From contig NZ_WPIK01000004.1 in NCBI RefSeq assembly GCF_009754915.1, positions 124,001 to 188,000 on the forward strand: 64,000 bases of DNA, given 5' to 3'. Under the pieces are notes generated by a model. It was not told the origin of the DNA and did not search any database. It worked only from the letters and a program-made list of their open reading frames with translations. This document shows positions 8,719 to 17,191 of the stretch, piece after piece (position 1 is the first letter of the stretch; every line of letters begins with the position of its first letter). The stretch comes from Mucilaginibacter arboris (GTDB lineage: Bacteria > Bacteroidota > Bacteroidia > Sphingobacteriales > Sphingobacteriaceae). The translations under genes and the position numbers were made by a program.

Positions 8719-9342
8719 TTAGCTTCCCATAGCATAAAGCACAATATTTACCCCAAATTTAGTATTGTCTTCTGCCAGAAAGCGTTTGTTCCTGAAATCG
8801 TAGTCCCACTCGCAGCCGTAATCTTTGTTACTGTATAAAACAGCGATACGGCCGTTTATTTCAATTGCTTTTAGGTAATCGTGGATCAGGTCATCGCCCC
8901 AGCCATTTAACTCGAAAGCCGTATTGGGTGGGCCTTTTTCAAATTTAAAAAAAGAAGAATAAATAGGATGTGTGGCGGGAATTTTCTTTAAAGCATGCGG
9001 ACCAAACAAAGCCGACATCTGCGCCTCGAAAGAACGTGCAAAAAGCCCGTCGATATCATGGTTGCAGTCATCAACAAAAATAAAACCGCCGTTTTGCACA
9101 TATTGCTTAAAGTTGCTGCGCTCGATGGCGTTAAACTGCACCAGTTTATGCCCGCTGAGGTAGCAAAAAGGAGAAGAAAAAATTTCGTTGCTGCTTAAAT
9201 CAATAATCTTTTCCTGTGTATTAACCGGAATAGTTGTATATTCTATCAGCGAATTAAGGATATTAGAAGGCATACGTTGATCGGTGTCCCAATCTCCGGA
9301 AGTATATCTTAAACGGGTAAAAGTAAACTTGGCCGCATTCAT
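8719..9342 (-). CDS. DUF4159-domain protein
   Basis: A 207-residue protein with the DUF4159 pattern: FTRLRYTSGDWDTDQRMP at the N-terminus, GGFIFVDDCNH, the HPIYSSFF segment and a C-terminal GVNIVLYAMGS. The fold is thought to be a class-I glutamine-amidotransferase-like alpha/beta domain; its function is not established. It is divergent from the MoxR operon, and the DUF4159-MoxR-DUF58-BatA neighbourhood recurs in Bacteroidota, so it is probably part of the same process. There is no signal peptide, so it is likely cytoplasmic in this organism. Confidence 0.85.
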   Translation of the reverse strand: MNAAKFTFTRLRYTSGDWDTDQRMPSNILNSLIEYTTIPVNTQEKIIDLSSNEIFSSPFCYLSGHKLVQFNAIERSNFKQYVQNGGFIFVDDCNHDIDGLFARSFEAQMSALFGPHALKKIPATHPIYSSFFKFEKGPPNTAFELNGWGDDLIHDYLKAIEINGRIAVLYSNKDYGCEWDYDFRNKRFLAEDNTKFGVNIVLYAMGS

Positions 9343-9501
9343 TGTCCTAAATTATTGCAAAAATTATTGATAACTTGTTTTATCATTATAATTTTTGTAA
9401 AGTTTCTGCTACTATTCATAAAATTTCTAAATTCCGCCATTTTATTTCTAATTTACTCCAATAACAAATACAGGCTTTGCCTATTTTAACTATAAAACGT
9501 T

Positions 9502-10503
9502 TTGGAAACTACAGAAAGTACCATAAAAAGTCTACTCTCGCAACTTTCATTGTTAAAAAATGAAATACAAAAAGTAATTATTGGCCAGGACCAGGTTTTA
9601 GATGAAATATTGGTTGCCTTATTAGCTGGCGGACACTGTTTGCTGGAAGGCGTTCCGGGATTAGCTAAAACGTTAATGGTACGTACTTTATCGCAAGCTT
9701 TGCATTTATCCTTTCACAGAATTCAGTTTACGCCAGATTTAATGCCAACAGATATTGTAGGTACAGAAATCCTGGAAGAAGACCACGTAACCGGAAAACG
9801 TTTTTTTAAGTTTAACAAAGGCCCGCTTTTTGCCAATATTGTTCTGGCTGATGAAATTAACCGTACGCCGCCAAAAACACAATCTGCTTTACTGGAAGCG
9901 ATGCAGGAGTTTGAGGTAACGTATGGCGGACAAACTTATCCTTTAGACCGTCCTTTTTTTATCCTCGCAACGCAAAATCCGATTGAACAAGCGGGAACGT
10001 ATCCTTTGCCTGAAGCACAATTAGACCGTTTTTTGTTATATGTAAAAATTGGCTATCCAACTGTACAGGAAGAGTTTGGTGTTTTAAACAGTACAACCGG
10101 AAGCAAAAAAGTAAAGGTAAACCCAATTTTAGGCGGAGAAGAAATTAAACAGCTGCAAGATTTAGTGCGAGATGTAACGATTAATGATGATTTAATACAT
10201 TATGTTAGCAGCCTGATTCGTGCAACAAGACCCGATACTACCACCGTTCCTTACGTAAAAGAATGGGTACGTTGGGGCGCTGGCCCACGTGCCGGACAGG
10301 CACTTATTTTAACCGCAAAATCGCGTGCTTTATTTAAAGGCAGATATGCAGTTTTGATGGAAGACATCCATAATATGGTTTTTCCGGTTTTGCGCCATCG
10401 TATTTTAATGAACTTTAAAGCTGATGCCGAAAATGTAAGCTCGGATATGGTTACTGCGGAGTTAATTAAAGCGATAGAACGGTCAAAGGTTGTTGGTTTG
10501 TAA
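9502..10503 (+). CDS. MoxR-family AAA+ ATPase
   Basis: A 333-residue AAA_3/AAA_lid ATPase. The modified Walker A is EGVPGLAKT, Walker B is VLADEINRTPPKTQSALLEAM, sensor 1 lies in FFILATQNPIEQAGTYPLPEAQLDRF, and the lid holds WGAGPRAGQALILTAKSRAL. MoxR proteins act as chaperone-like ATPases that work with von Willebrand A-type partners on metal or complex insertion. The first codon is TTG at 9502; no in-frame ATG precedes the conserved region. It heads a tight run of seven genes to 20260, most joined by overlaps or short gaps. Confidence 0.95.
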   Translation: METTESTIKSLLSQLSLLKNEIQKVIIGQDQVLDEILVALLAGGHCLLEGVPGLAKTLMVRTLSQALHLSFHRIQFTPDLMPTDIVGTEILEEDHVTGKRFFKFNKGPLFANIVLADEINRTPPKTQSALLEAMQEFEVTYGGQTYPLDRPFFILATQNPIEQAGTYPLPEAQLDRFLLYVKIGYPTVQEEFGVLNSTTGSKKVKVNPILGGEEIKQLQDLVRDVTINDDLIHYVSSLIRATRPDTTTVPYVKEWVRWGAGPRAGQALILTAKSRALFKGRYAVLMEDIHNMVFPVLRHRILMNFKADAENVSSDMVTAELIKAIERSKVVGL

Positions 10504-10541
10504 ATAAGCGGAATACTGCTTTTATCCACAAAAAAATTATA

Positions 10542-11426
10542 ATGCCTTCGCTCCTCGATCCGAAAGTTGTTATGTCGATCAAAAGCTTACAATTAGCTGC
10601 AAAAACAGTAATTGATGGCTTTTTAAGTGGCGTTAACAAAAGCACGATTAAAGGCCCGGGAATGGAATTTAGTCAGTATAGAAGCTACCAGCCGGGCGAT
10701 GATTTACGCTCTTTGGATTGGAAAATGTTTGCTCGTTCAGATCGGTATTATATCCGGGAATCTGAAGTAGAAACCAATATTTCTGTCCGTTTTCTGGTTG
10801 ATGCCAGCGCTTCTATGAACCATGAAGATGCCGGTTTTAAAAAGAGTACTTATGCTGCTTATTTAACGGCTTCGCTTGCTTATCTCGCTAATTTACAAAG
10901 CGATGCAACAGGTTTATATGTGTTTCAAAACGGAAGCTTATTTTCGTTAGTGCCGAGGCAAAGCATGCAGCATCTAAACCGTTTGTTTTATCAACTTGAA
11001 AATCTTAAACCAAAAGGGAAATTTACAGAACCTATAGCTTACAAAGAAATTTTCGCAGGAACGGGAAAAAGAGAACTGTTAGTTTTCGTTACTGATTTTT
11101 ATGAAGAAAGTGATGAGATTTTGGTTCTGCTGGATAAATTATCAGCCTTAAAACATGAAATCATCGTGTTCCAACTAATCGGAAAAAACGAATTGGAACT
11201 GGATTTTTCCGGTTATTCTACTTTAGAAGATTTGGAAACCGGAGAAACCATACAAGTTAATGCCACGCAAGCACGCAAAATTTATAAACAAAAATTAGAT
11301 GAACGTTTGGCTTATATTAAAACCCAATTATTGGATCGACGTATTTTTTACCGTTTAATCAGTATGGACCAACCTTTAGATCTGGCTTTACGCGATTTTT
11401 TAAACCAGCGGGCAAAAGGGTTTTAG
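10542..11426 (+). CDS. DUF58 (von Willebrand A-like) protein
   Basis: A 294-residue protein. The DUF58 hallmark is GMEFSQYRSYQPGDDLRSLDWKMFAR, split here as GMEFSQYRSYQPGDD and LRSLDWKMFAR. A MIDAS-like DASASM follows at about residue 86, so a metal-dependent adhesion-type domain is likely. DUF58 proteins are the usual partners of MoxR ATPases. The gene starts 38 bases after the MoxR stop. A 207-base repeat-rich gap separates it from the BatA-like gene, an unusual break in an otherwise compact operon. Confidence 0.92.
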   Translation: MPSLLDPKVVMSIKSLQLAAKTVIDGFLSGVNKSTIKGPGMEFSQYRSYQPGDDLRSLDWKMFARSDRYYIRESEVETNISVRFLVDASASMNHEDAGFKKSTYAAYLTASLAYLANLQSDATGLYVFQNGSLFSLVPRQSMQHLNRLFYQLENLKPKGKFTEPIAYKEIFAGTGKRELLVFVTDFYEESDEILVLLDKLSALKHEIIVFQLIGKNELELDFSGYSTLEDLETGETIQVNATQARKIYKQKLDERLAYIKTQLLDRRIFYRLISMDQPLDLALRDFLNQRAKGF

Positions 11427-11633
11427 GAGAAAGGGTATGGGGTTTAGGATTTGGGGTAGGAGGTAGGAGTTAGGAGGCAGCAGCAGGTAAATAAAAAGAA
11501 GTTTAAACAAACTAAACATAACTATATCAAAAAAGTAAGAAAAGCAGTTAACTCAAACCCCATACTCAAAACCCTACCCACATACCTCAAACCTCAAACC
11601 TCATACCCCAAACCTCATACCTTACAGCTAATT
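11427..11633. repeat. Low-complexity inverted repeat (G-rich arm, C-rich arm) within the MoxR operon
   Basis: The left part is runs of GGTATGGGG, GGATTTGGGGTAGGAGG and similar words. The right part is the complementary kind: CCCCATAC, CCCTACCCACATACC, CCTCAAACCTCATACC. Together they can form a long imperfect hairpin. Between them is AAGTTTAAACAAA, a word also found at the tips of the MITE-like elements near 43 and 47.7 kb. No gene is seen here. Confidence 0.7.
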
Positions 11634-13166
11634 ATGCTTCAACTACTAAACCCTTTATGGCTTTGGACTATCGCCGGAATCATCGTTCCGATAGTTATCC
11701 ATTTGTGGCATATTAAAACCGGTAAAACGCTTAAAATCGGAAGCATTGCTTTGTTGGGAGAAAGTGCGCGTCAAAGTTCGCGTAGTTTTCGGATAACAGA
11801 TTTAATATTACTGCTTTTGCGCTGTTTAATGCTGATCATATTGGCACTTTTATTAACAGCACCTTTCTGGCAGAAACAAGCAAAACTAACCAAAGCAAAA
11901 GGCTGGGTTTTATTAGAAAAACAACCGGTAAAAGAAGTATACGCCCGCTTTAAACCGCAAATAGATTCGTTAATAAAAGCTGGTTATGAAATCCATGAGT
12001 TTGATGCTTCTTTTAAGGCAATAAAACCTGAAGAAATTTTAAAGGATTCAACCAAATCTCAGTCTCGCTCCTACTGGTCTTTGTTAAAGTTGCTGGAGCA
12101 GCAACTGCCACAGAAAACACCCGTTTATTTATTCACTTCCAATCAGTTGCGTTACTTTAAAGACAATCGCCCGGAATTAGCTCTTGATCTTCATTGGAAA
12201 ACCCATACACCTGCTGATTCTGTTTCAACCTGGATCCAGGGCGCTTATTTAACACCAACCGATAGCATTCAATTAATTGTTGGCAACAGCAAAGCTTCCG
12301 GTACTTCTTTTAGCAAGATAAATCTGCAATCGACCGATCGTGGCAATCCGCTTTTTAACGTTTCTGTTGAAGAAGGGAAACCTGTTGCAGCTTTAAAAAA
12401 TAGTCCGCAACCACCGGTCCCTGTTGATACATCAACCTTAAAAATAACCATTTATCAAAACCAGTTTCCTGCAGACGCTGCTTATCTGGAAGCTGCATTA
12501 CAAGCGGTTAAAAAGTTTAGCGGTAGGAAAATAAAACTGATTTCTGCAACAAACTTCAACCAAATTCCGGCAAAGCAGAACTGGATTTTCTGGTTATCCA
12601 ATCAAAACTTTCCTCAAAAAAATCAAAAATTAGTTGCAGGCGGAAATTTATTTGAATATGAAACGGGCAAACAGCAAGCAATTAATTCATGGATTAACAG
12701 TTCTGAGAGTTTTGGAAGAAGTGCTTCTGAACCGATCAATTTATATCAACATTTTTTAGCCGATAAAAGAAGCATTGCTGATGAAAATAGCGAAACTGTT
12801 TGGAAGGATGGTTTTGGTGGACCGGTTTTAAGCTTACAGCAAAACGGAAATACAAATATTTATCGCTTTTACAGCCGCTTTAATCCTTCCTGGAATGATC
12901 TGCCCTGGAGCAGTGATTTTCCAAAAATGATTTTAAACCTGATTTACGAAAGTTTTCCGCCAGTAGATTTTTCTAATAATGACAGAAGAATTATGGGTGA
13001 AGATCAAAAGCAAATTTCCACAGCAATTTCATCAGATCCATCTTATAAAAACAGCAAGCAAATGGATATGATTGATTTAAAACACGCATGTTGGATTGCC
13101 TTGTTCCTGGTTTTTTTATTGGAACGGATTCTTTCTCAAACAAAAAAAGAAGAAAATTATGGTTGA
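11634..13166 (+). CDS. BatA-type membrane protein
   Basis: A 510-residue protein with the BatA N-terminal domain: MLQLLNPLWLWTIAGIIVPI and HLWHIKTGKTLKIGSI, then a second membrane segment (LLLRCLMLIILALLLTAPF). The long middle part is probably periplasmic, and a C-terminal membrane segment (ACWIALFLVFLLE) closes it. BatA-like proteins belong to the Bacteroides aerotolerance/MoxR class. No clear MIDAS motif is seen. The stop overlaps the start of the next gene by 8 bases. Exact or nearly exact dispersed-repeat copies lie at 11929, 12004 and 12764 in three different frames. Confidence 0.85.
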   Translation: MLQLLNPLWLWTIAGIIVPIVIHLWHIKTGKTLKIGSIALLGESARQSSRSFRITDLILLLLRCLMLIILALLLTAPFWQKQAKLTKAKGWVLLEKQPVKEVYARFKPQIDSLIKAGYEIHEFDASFKAIKPEEILKDSTKSQSRSYWSLLKLLEQQLPQKTPVYLFTSNQLRYFKDNRPELALDLHWKTHTPADSVSTWIQGAYLTPTDSIQLIVGNSKASGTSFSKINLQSTDRGNPLFNVSVEEGKPVAALKNSPQPPVPVDTSTLKITIYQNQFPADAAYLEAALQAVKKFSGRKIKLISATNFNQIPAKQNWIFWLSNQNFPQKNQKLVAGGNLFEYETGKQQAINSWINSSESFGRSASEPINLYQHFLADKRSIADENSETVWKDGFGGPVLSLQQNGNTNIYRFYSRFNPSWNDLPWSSDFPKMILNLIYESFPPVDFSNNDRRIMGEDQKQISTAISSDPSYKNSKQMDMIDLKHACWIALFLVFLLERILSQTKKEENYG

Positions 13167-15303
13167 GGCAAAGGGAAAATTGGTCATCAGCAACTGGCAG
13201 AAAAAGTGGAAAAACAGCAATATTTTATCACTTGCCTTATTGGCTTTAGCCGCAGCAATTTTTTTAAATGCTCTTTTTCATCTGGTTTTTGCTACTTCGT
13301 TTTGGTGGTTGTTGCCGTTGTTTTTACTTTTTGGAACTGTCTTTTTTTATTTCGATTCTTCCTGGAAAATTGGTATTGCTGATGTTGCCCGTTTTTTAAA
13401 TACTTCTTTCCCTGAACTGGAAGAAAGTACAGAACTTGCGTTAAAACCAACAGGTTCACTTAATTTACTGGAACGTTTGCAGCGGCAAAAAGTAGAAAGC
13501 ATTTTACCGCAGTTACCTCAGCCAAAAGAATTTTACAAGCGGCTAAAAGTCGGCGCTATCGTTTTTGCTGGCGCCTTAGCCATTAGTTTCTTACTTACTA
13601 AACTTCCTTTTTCTCTTCAAAACAAACATTTTAACCCGGTAAAAGAAGCATTCGACGCAACCGGAAAACCTGCAAAACCAGAAGCTATTTTGCCGGAGAT
13701 CGATCACTTCAACCTAAAAATTACGCCTCCTGCTTATACCGGAAAAAGCGCAAGGGAACAGGAAAAATTTACGATTTCTGCGGAAGATGGCGCGATGGTA
13801 AATTGGGAAATTACAACCAACAAAGCGGTTAAACAGGTTAGTTTTGTTTTTAATGACAAAGAAAAACTACCGTTAAAAGCAGCAAATGCAGAACATACTT
13901 TGTGGAAAACAGCAAAAGCAATTCGTGCGCCGGGTTTTTATCAGGTGGATTTAGATGGAAAAATGTCCGAATTGTACCAGATTGAAGTGATTAAAGATTC
14001 TCCTCCGGTGATCCGAATCCAATCGCCAAATCCAAACTCGGTAATTGATTATGGCGAGCCGCAAAAAACACTGCTAAAAACAGCATTAACAGATGATTAT
14101 GGTATCAGCGATGCGTACATCTATGCAACTATTGCAAGCGGCACCGGCGAAGCAGTAAAATTTAAGGAACAAAAAATCGCTTTCGCTGCTGCTTTTAACG
14201 GCCATCAAACTCAATATCAGTTGCAGAAACTGTTGGATTTAAAGCAATTAGGCATGCAGCCGGGAGATGAATTGTATTTTTACATCAAGGCAAAAGATAA
14301 CCATAACCAGGAAACACGTTCCGAAGTTTACATCGTTTCTATTGCTGATACAGCAAAACTGATGCAGCTTGAAGGCATGATAAACAGCCTGGATTTGAAG
14401 CCGGAATTATTCAGGAGCGAGCGGCAAATCATCATTGAAACAGAACAATTGCTAAAAGATAAAGACACGATTAAGGTTGAAGAATTTAAGAAAAGAAGCA
14501 ATAATTTAGGTTTCGACCAGAAGCTGCTTCGGCTGCGCTACGGCAAGTTTTTGGGTGAAGAAAATGAATCAGGCGGCGATCCGGAAGAAGGAAATACCTT
14601 ATCAGATCCAAAAGATTTTAGCAACGCAACAAAAATTTTAGATGCTTATACAGATAAACACGACAATGCGGAAGATGCTACTTTTATCGATCCGCAAACT
14701 AAAAACCAGTTAAAAGCAACATTAAATGAAATGTGGAGTGCAGAGCTGCGTTTGCGTACCTACAAACCGCACGAGGCGTTGCCTTTTGCTTATAAAGCTT
14801 TGCGTTTATTGAAAGATTTGCAGCAAAAATCGCGTGCTTATGTTGCCAAAACGAGCGCGAAAATAGCACCTTTAAAACCAGCAGAAAAAAGGCTGACCGG
14901 CGACCTGACTAAAATTATTGACCCCGTAAACCAACAGGATTTTAAAAAGCAAACTGATCCTTATTTGCCTTTAAGGCAATCTGCTGCCTTGCTTAATCAG
15001 CTTAAAAATGGCGCTGGTTTAGGTGCGTCCTCACTGCAAATATTGCATCAGAGCAATGTGCAGATCAGCAGTAAAGCCGTTTCGCAACCGTCGGTTTATT
15101 TGCCTGCCGTAACCGCTTTCCGTAAAATTCTGGCTAATGCTTCTCAACCAAAAAATATCAGTCAAGAGGATATTTGGACGGTTGAAAAAGCGATACAAAA
15201 GATGCTTCCGCCTGTTGCAAAATTGCCGGCGCCAGCACAAATTAATCCAGACCAGGGTTTATCAAATACTTATTTTCAAAGTTTAACCCGCACAATTAGG
15301 TAA
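13159..15303 (+). CDS. DUF4175-like membrane protein
   Basis: A 714-residue protein starting at the ATG at 13159, which overlaps the preceding gene by 8 bases; the longer reading from 13096 would overlap it by 71. Two or three N-terminal membrane segments (LALLALAAAIFLNALFHLVF, SFWWLLPLFLLFGTVFFYF, and one near residue 145) are followed by an Ig-like or beta-sandwich region (ILPEIDHFNLKITPPAYTGK) and a long helical C-terminal part. This matches the DUF4175 membrane proteins found with MoxR/BatA genes; the biochemical function is unknown. A dispersed repeat lies at 13640-13651, read as VKEA. Confidence 0.75.
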   Translation: MVEAKGKLVISNWQKKWKNSNILSLALLALAAAIFLNALFHLVFATSFWWLLPLFLLFGTVFFYFDSSWKIGIADVARFLNTSFPELEESTELALKPTGSLNLLERLQRQKVESILPQLPQPKEFYKRLKVGAIVFAGALAISFLLTKLPFSLQNKHFNPVKEAFDATGKPAKPEAILPEIDHFNLKITPPAYTGKSAREQEKFTISAEDGAMVNWEITTNKAVKQVSFVFNDKEKLPLKAANAEHTLWKTAKAIRAPGFYQVDLDGKMSELYQIEVIKDSPPVIRIQSPNPNSVIDYGEPQKTLLKTALTDDYGISDAYIYATIASGTGEAVKFKEQKIAFAAAFNGHQTQYQLQKLLDLKQLGMQPGDELYFYIKAKDNHNQETRSEVYIVSIADTAKLMQLEGMINSLDLKPELFRSERQIIIETEQLLKDKDTIKVEEFKKRSNNLGFDQKLLRLRYGKFLGEENESGGDPEEGNTLSDPKDFSNATKILDAYTDKHDNAEDATFIDPQTKNQLKATLNEMWSAELRLRTYKPHEALPFAYKALRLLKDLQQKSRAYVAKTSAKIAPLKPAEKRLTGDLTKIIDPVNQQDFKKQTDPYLPLRQSAALLNQLKNGAGLGASSLQILHQSNVQISSKAVSQPSVYLPAVTAFRKILANASQPKNISQEDIWTVEKAIQKMLPPVAKLPAPAQINPDQGLSNTYFQSLTRTIR

Positions 15304-17108
15304 TGATGACGTGGAATATCCTGGTACTTGCTGCTTCATTTTTACTGCTGGTTTACCTGTTTTGGAAAGAGATCAGTCGGACAAATCGTTTACGTTTAAG
15401 CTGGCGTTTATTAGCTTCGTTTCTGACTGTTTTGAGTTTGGTTTTTCTGGCGGTGCCACTTTCTTTTAAAGGAAAAAAGAGCAACGTTTCATCCAAAGAA
15501 ATACTGCTTTTAACGGATGGTTTTAGTAAAGACAGTTTGAATAAATACCGCAATTCTTCTTCGCAGCAACCTTTTATTTATACTGCTGATGCAGGTGTTT
15601 TTCAAACTTTAAAATCTCCTGCTGTTCATTTTATTGCTGATCTGGATTTGTGGCGAAACACAATTCCAGCTAACACGGCAATTCATATTTTAGGAGATGG
15701 TTTGGAGGAAGATGAACTGCAAAACCTGAATCAAACTCCCATTCGTTTTTATGCGCCCGAATTACCTTCCGGAATTCAAAAAGTAAACTGGACACATCGT
15801 TTAAATGCAGGAGAATTGTTCAAAGTGCAAGGAAACTTTCTCAACCAAACAGATGCTAAAGTCAAACTCGTTTTAAAAGGATTAAATACAAGTCTGGATT
15901 CGATAGAAATTGGTGCTAAAAGAAGCATTGATTTTAATTTCAGCACAATTCCAAAGCAAAGCGGACAAGCAGTTTTTCGGTTAATTGCACTTTCAGGAAA
16001 AGATACGATTGAAGATGAACCGATTCCGTTTTCGGTTGGGCCATCAAGAACATTGAAAGTATTAATGTTAAATGCTTCGCCCGATTTTGAAAGCCGCTTT
16101 CTAAAAAACTGGTTGGCCCAAAATGCTTATGCAGTTGCTTCGCGCAGTATTATCAGCAAAAACAAAACCACTTCAGATTTTGCCAATTTGAATAAGTTAT
16201 TGCTTGACAGGATTACTCCTTCCCTGCTCGAAAATTTCGACGTTTTAATTTGTGATGCAACCGCATTCGGAAGTTTAAGCAAACCAGAAGCAGCAGCAAT
16301 TCTGGCACAAACCAGCAGAAAAGGTTTAGGATTGATTTTTCGTGCCGATAGTTCTGCCAATGCTTCTTTTATCAGGGAAAAGTTTCCGGTTGAGGAATCA
16401 AATAATCCGCAGAAACAGCTCCGGTTAAAATTGAATGATAACTCAGGCATGCGTTTAACTATACAAACCGACCATCCTGCTTTCATTCGTAATCAGCCAA
16501 ATTCTCAAGCTTTGATTCAGGATGAAACTGCTCATATAGTAGTTAACAGCAAACTTTATGGCGCAGGAAAACTAATTTTATCTACTTTAAACAATACGTT
16601 TACCTGGCAGCTTTCGGGCAAACCGGCAGCATATTCTGCATTTTGGTCGATGCTGTTATCAAAAGCAGCAAGAAAAATAAGCCGGAAAGAAAACGTATTT
16701 ACTACATTTTTTGCCGGTAAAAACAGTATGGTTCCCGTTATGCTGGAGACTTCAGCAAAAACAGCGAATGTAAAAGTGGATGGAACAACAATGGCATTCA
16801 ATCAAAATCCTTCTATTCCTTTTTTACAGGAAGCTACTTTCTGGCCTAAAAAAGCAGGATGGATTTCGATAATTGAAAACGGTAACAACGCGGGTTCAAT
16901 TTATATTAATGAAAACAGAGATTGGAATCCGATAAAATCAATCAAAAAAATCAATTTAACCAAAAAATACACTAAACAATTTGCTGCAAACGAGTTAAAA
17001 AAACAGGATCAGCAAAAAAATGAAGCTATTTTTGTATCACCAATCTGGTTTTACCTGCTTTTTTTGCTCTCTTGTACATTTTTATGGTTTGAAACGAAAT
17101 TATTATAA
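15303..17108 (+). CDS. Membrane protein of the MoxR/Bat operon, function unknown
   Basis: A 601-residue protein whose start ATG shares its A with the preceding TAA stop (TAATG), so translational coupling is likely. The N-terminus carries two membrane segments (ILVLAASFLLLVYLFWKE and LLASFLTVLSLVFLAVPL), and one further segment sits at the C-terminus (WFYLLFLLSCTFLWFE), a layout like BatA proteins without the vWA domain. The middle includes a possible glutamine-amidotransferase-like stretch (NFDVLICDATAFG), which I cannot confirm. Repeat copies occur at 15917, 16360 and 16718. Confidence 0.75.
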   Translation: MMTWNILVLAASFLLLVYLFWKEISRTNRLRLSWRLLASFLTVLSLVFLAVPLSFKGKKSNVSSKEILLLTDGFSKDSLNKYRNSSSQQPFIYTADAGVFQTLKSPAVHFIADLDLWRNTIPANTAIHILGDGLEEDELQNLNQTPIRFYAPELPSGIQKVNWTHRLNAGELFKVQGNFLNQTDAKVKLVLKGLNTSLDSIEIGAKRSIDFNFSTIPKQSGQAVFRLIALSGKDTIEDEPIPFSVGPSRTLKVLMLNASPDFESRFLKNWLAQNAYAVASRSIISKNKTTSDFANLNKLLLDRITPSLLENFDVLICDATAFGSLSKPEAAAILAQTSRKGLGLIFRADSSANASFIREKFPVEESNNPQKQLRLKLNDNSGMRLTIQTDHPAFIRNQPNSQALIQDETAHIVVNSKLYGAGKLILSTLNNTFTWQLSGKPAAYSAFWSMLLSKAARKISRKENVFTTFFAGKNSMVPVMLETSAKTANVKVDGTTMAFNQNPSIPFLQEATFWPKKAGWISIIENGNNAGSIYINENRDWNPIKSIKKINLTKKYTKQFAANELKKQDQQKNEAIFVSPIWFYLLFLLSCTFLWFETKLL

Positions 17109-17179
17109 TTTTTTTTCATCTACATTAACATAAAAGAACTAAATTGGAACTTTTTATAAATTACATTAACTAAAAATTT

Positions 17180-17186
17180 GGAGGAG
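17180..17186 (+). promoter_or_regulatory. Strong Shine-Dalgarno sequence before a TTG start
   Basis: GGAGGAG lies 5 bases upstream of the TTG at 17192. Such a strong site is unusual here, because most starts in the window have no purine-rich SD. It supports the TTG as the true start of the TldD-like gene. Confidence 0.7.
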
Positions 17187-17191
17187 ATCAA

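Noticed and set aside
11427-11633. Possible CRISPR array from repeated GGTAGGAGG/CCTCAAACC words
   Set aside because: No constant spacing or unique spacers; arms are complementary, so it is a palindrome.
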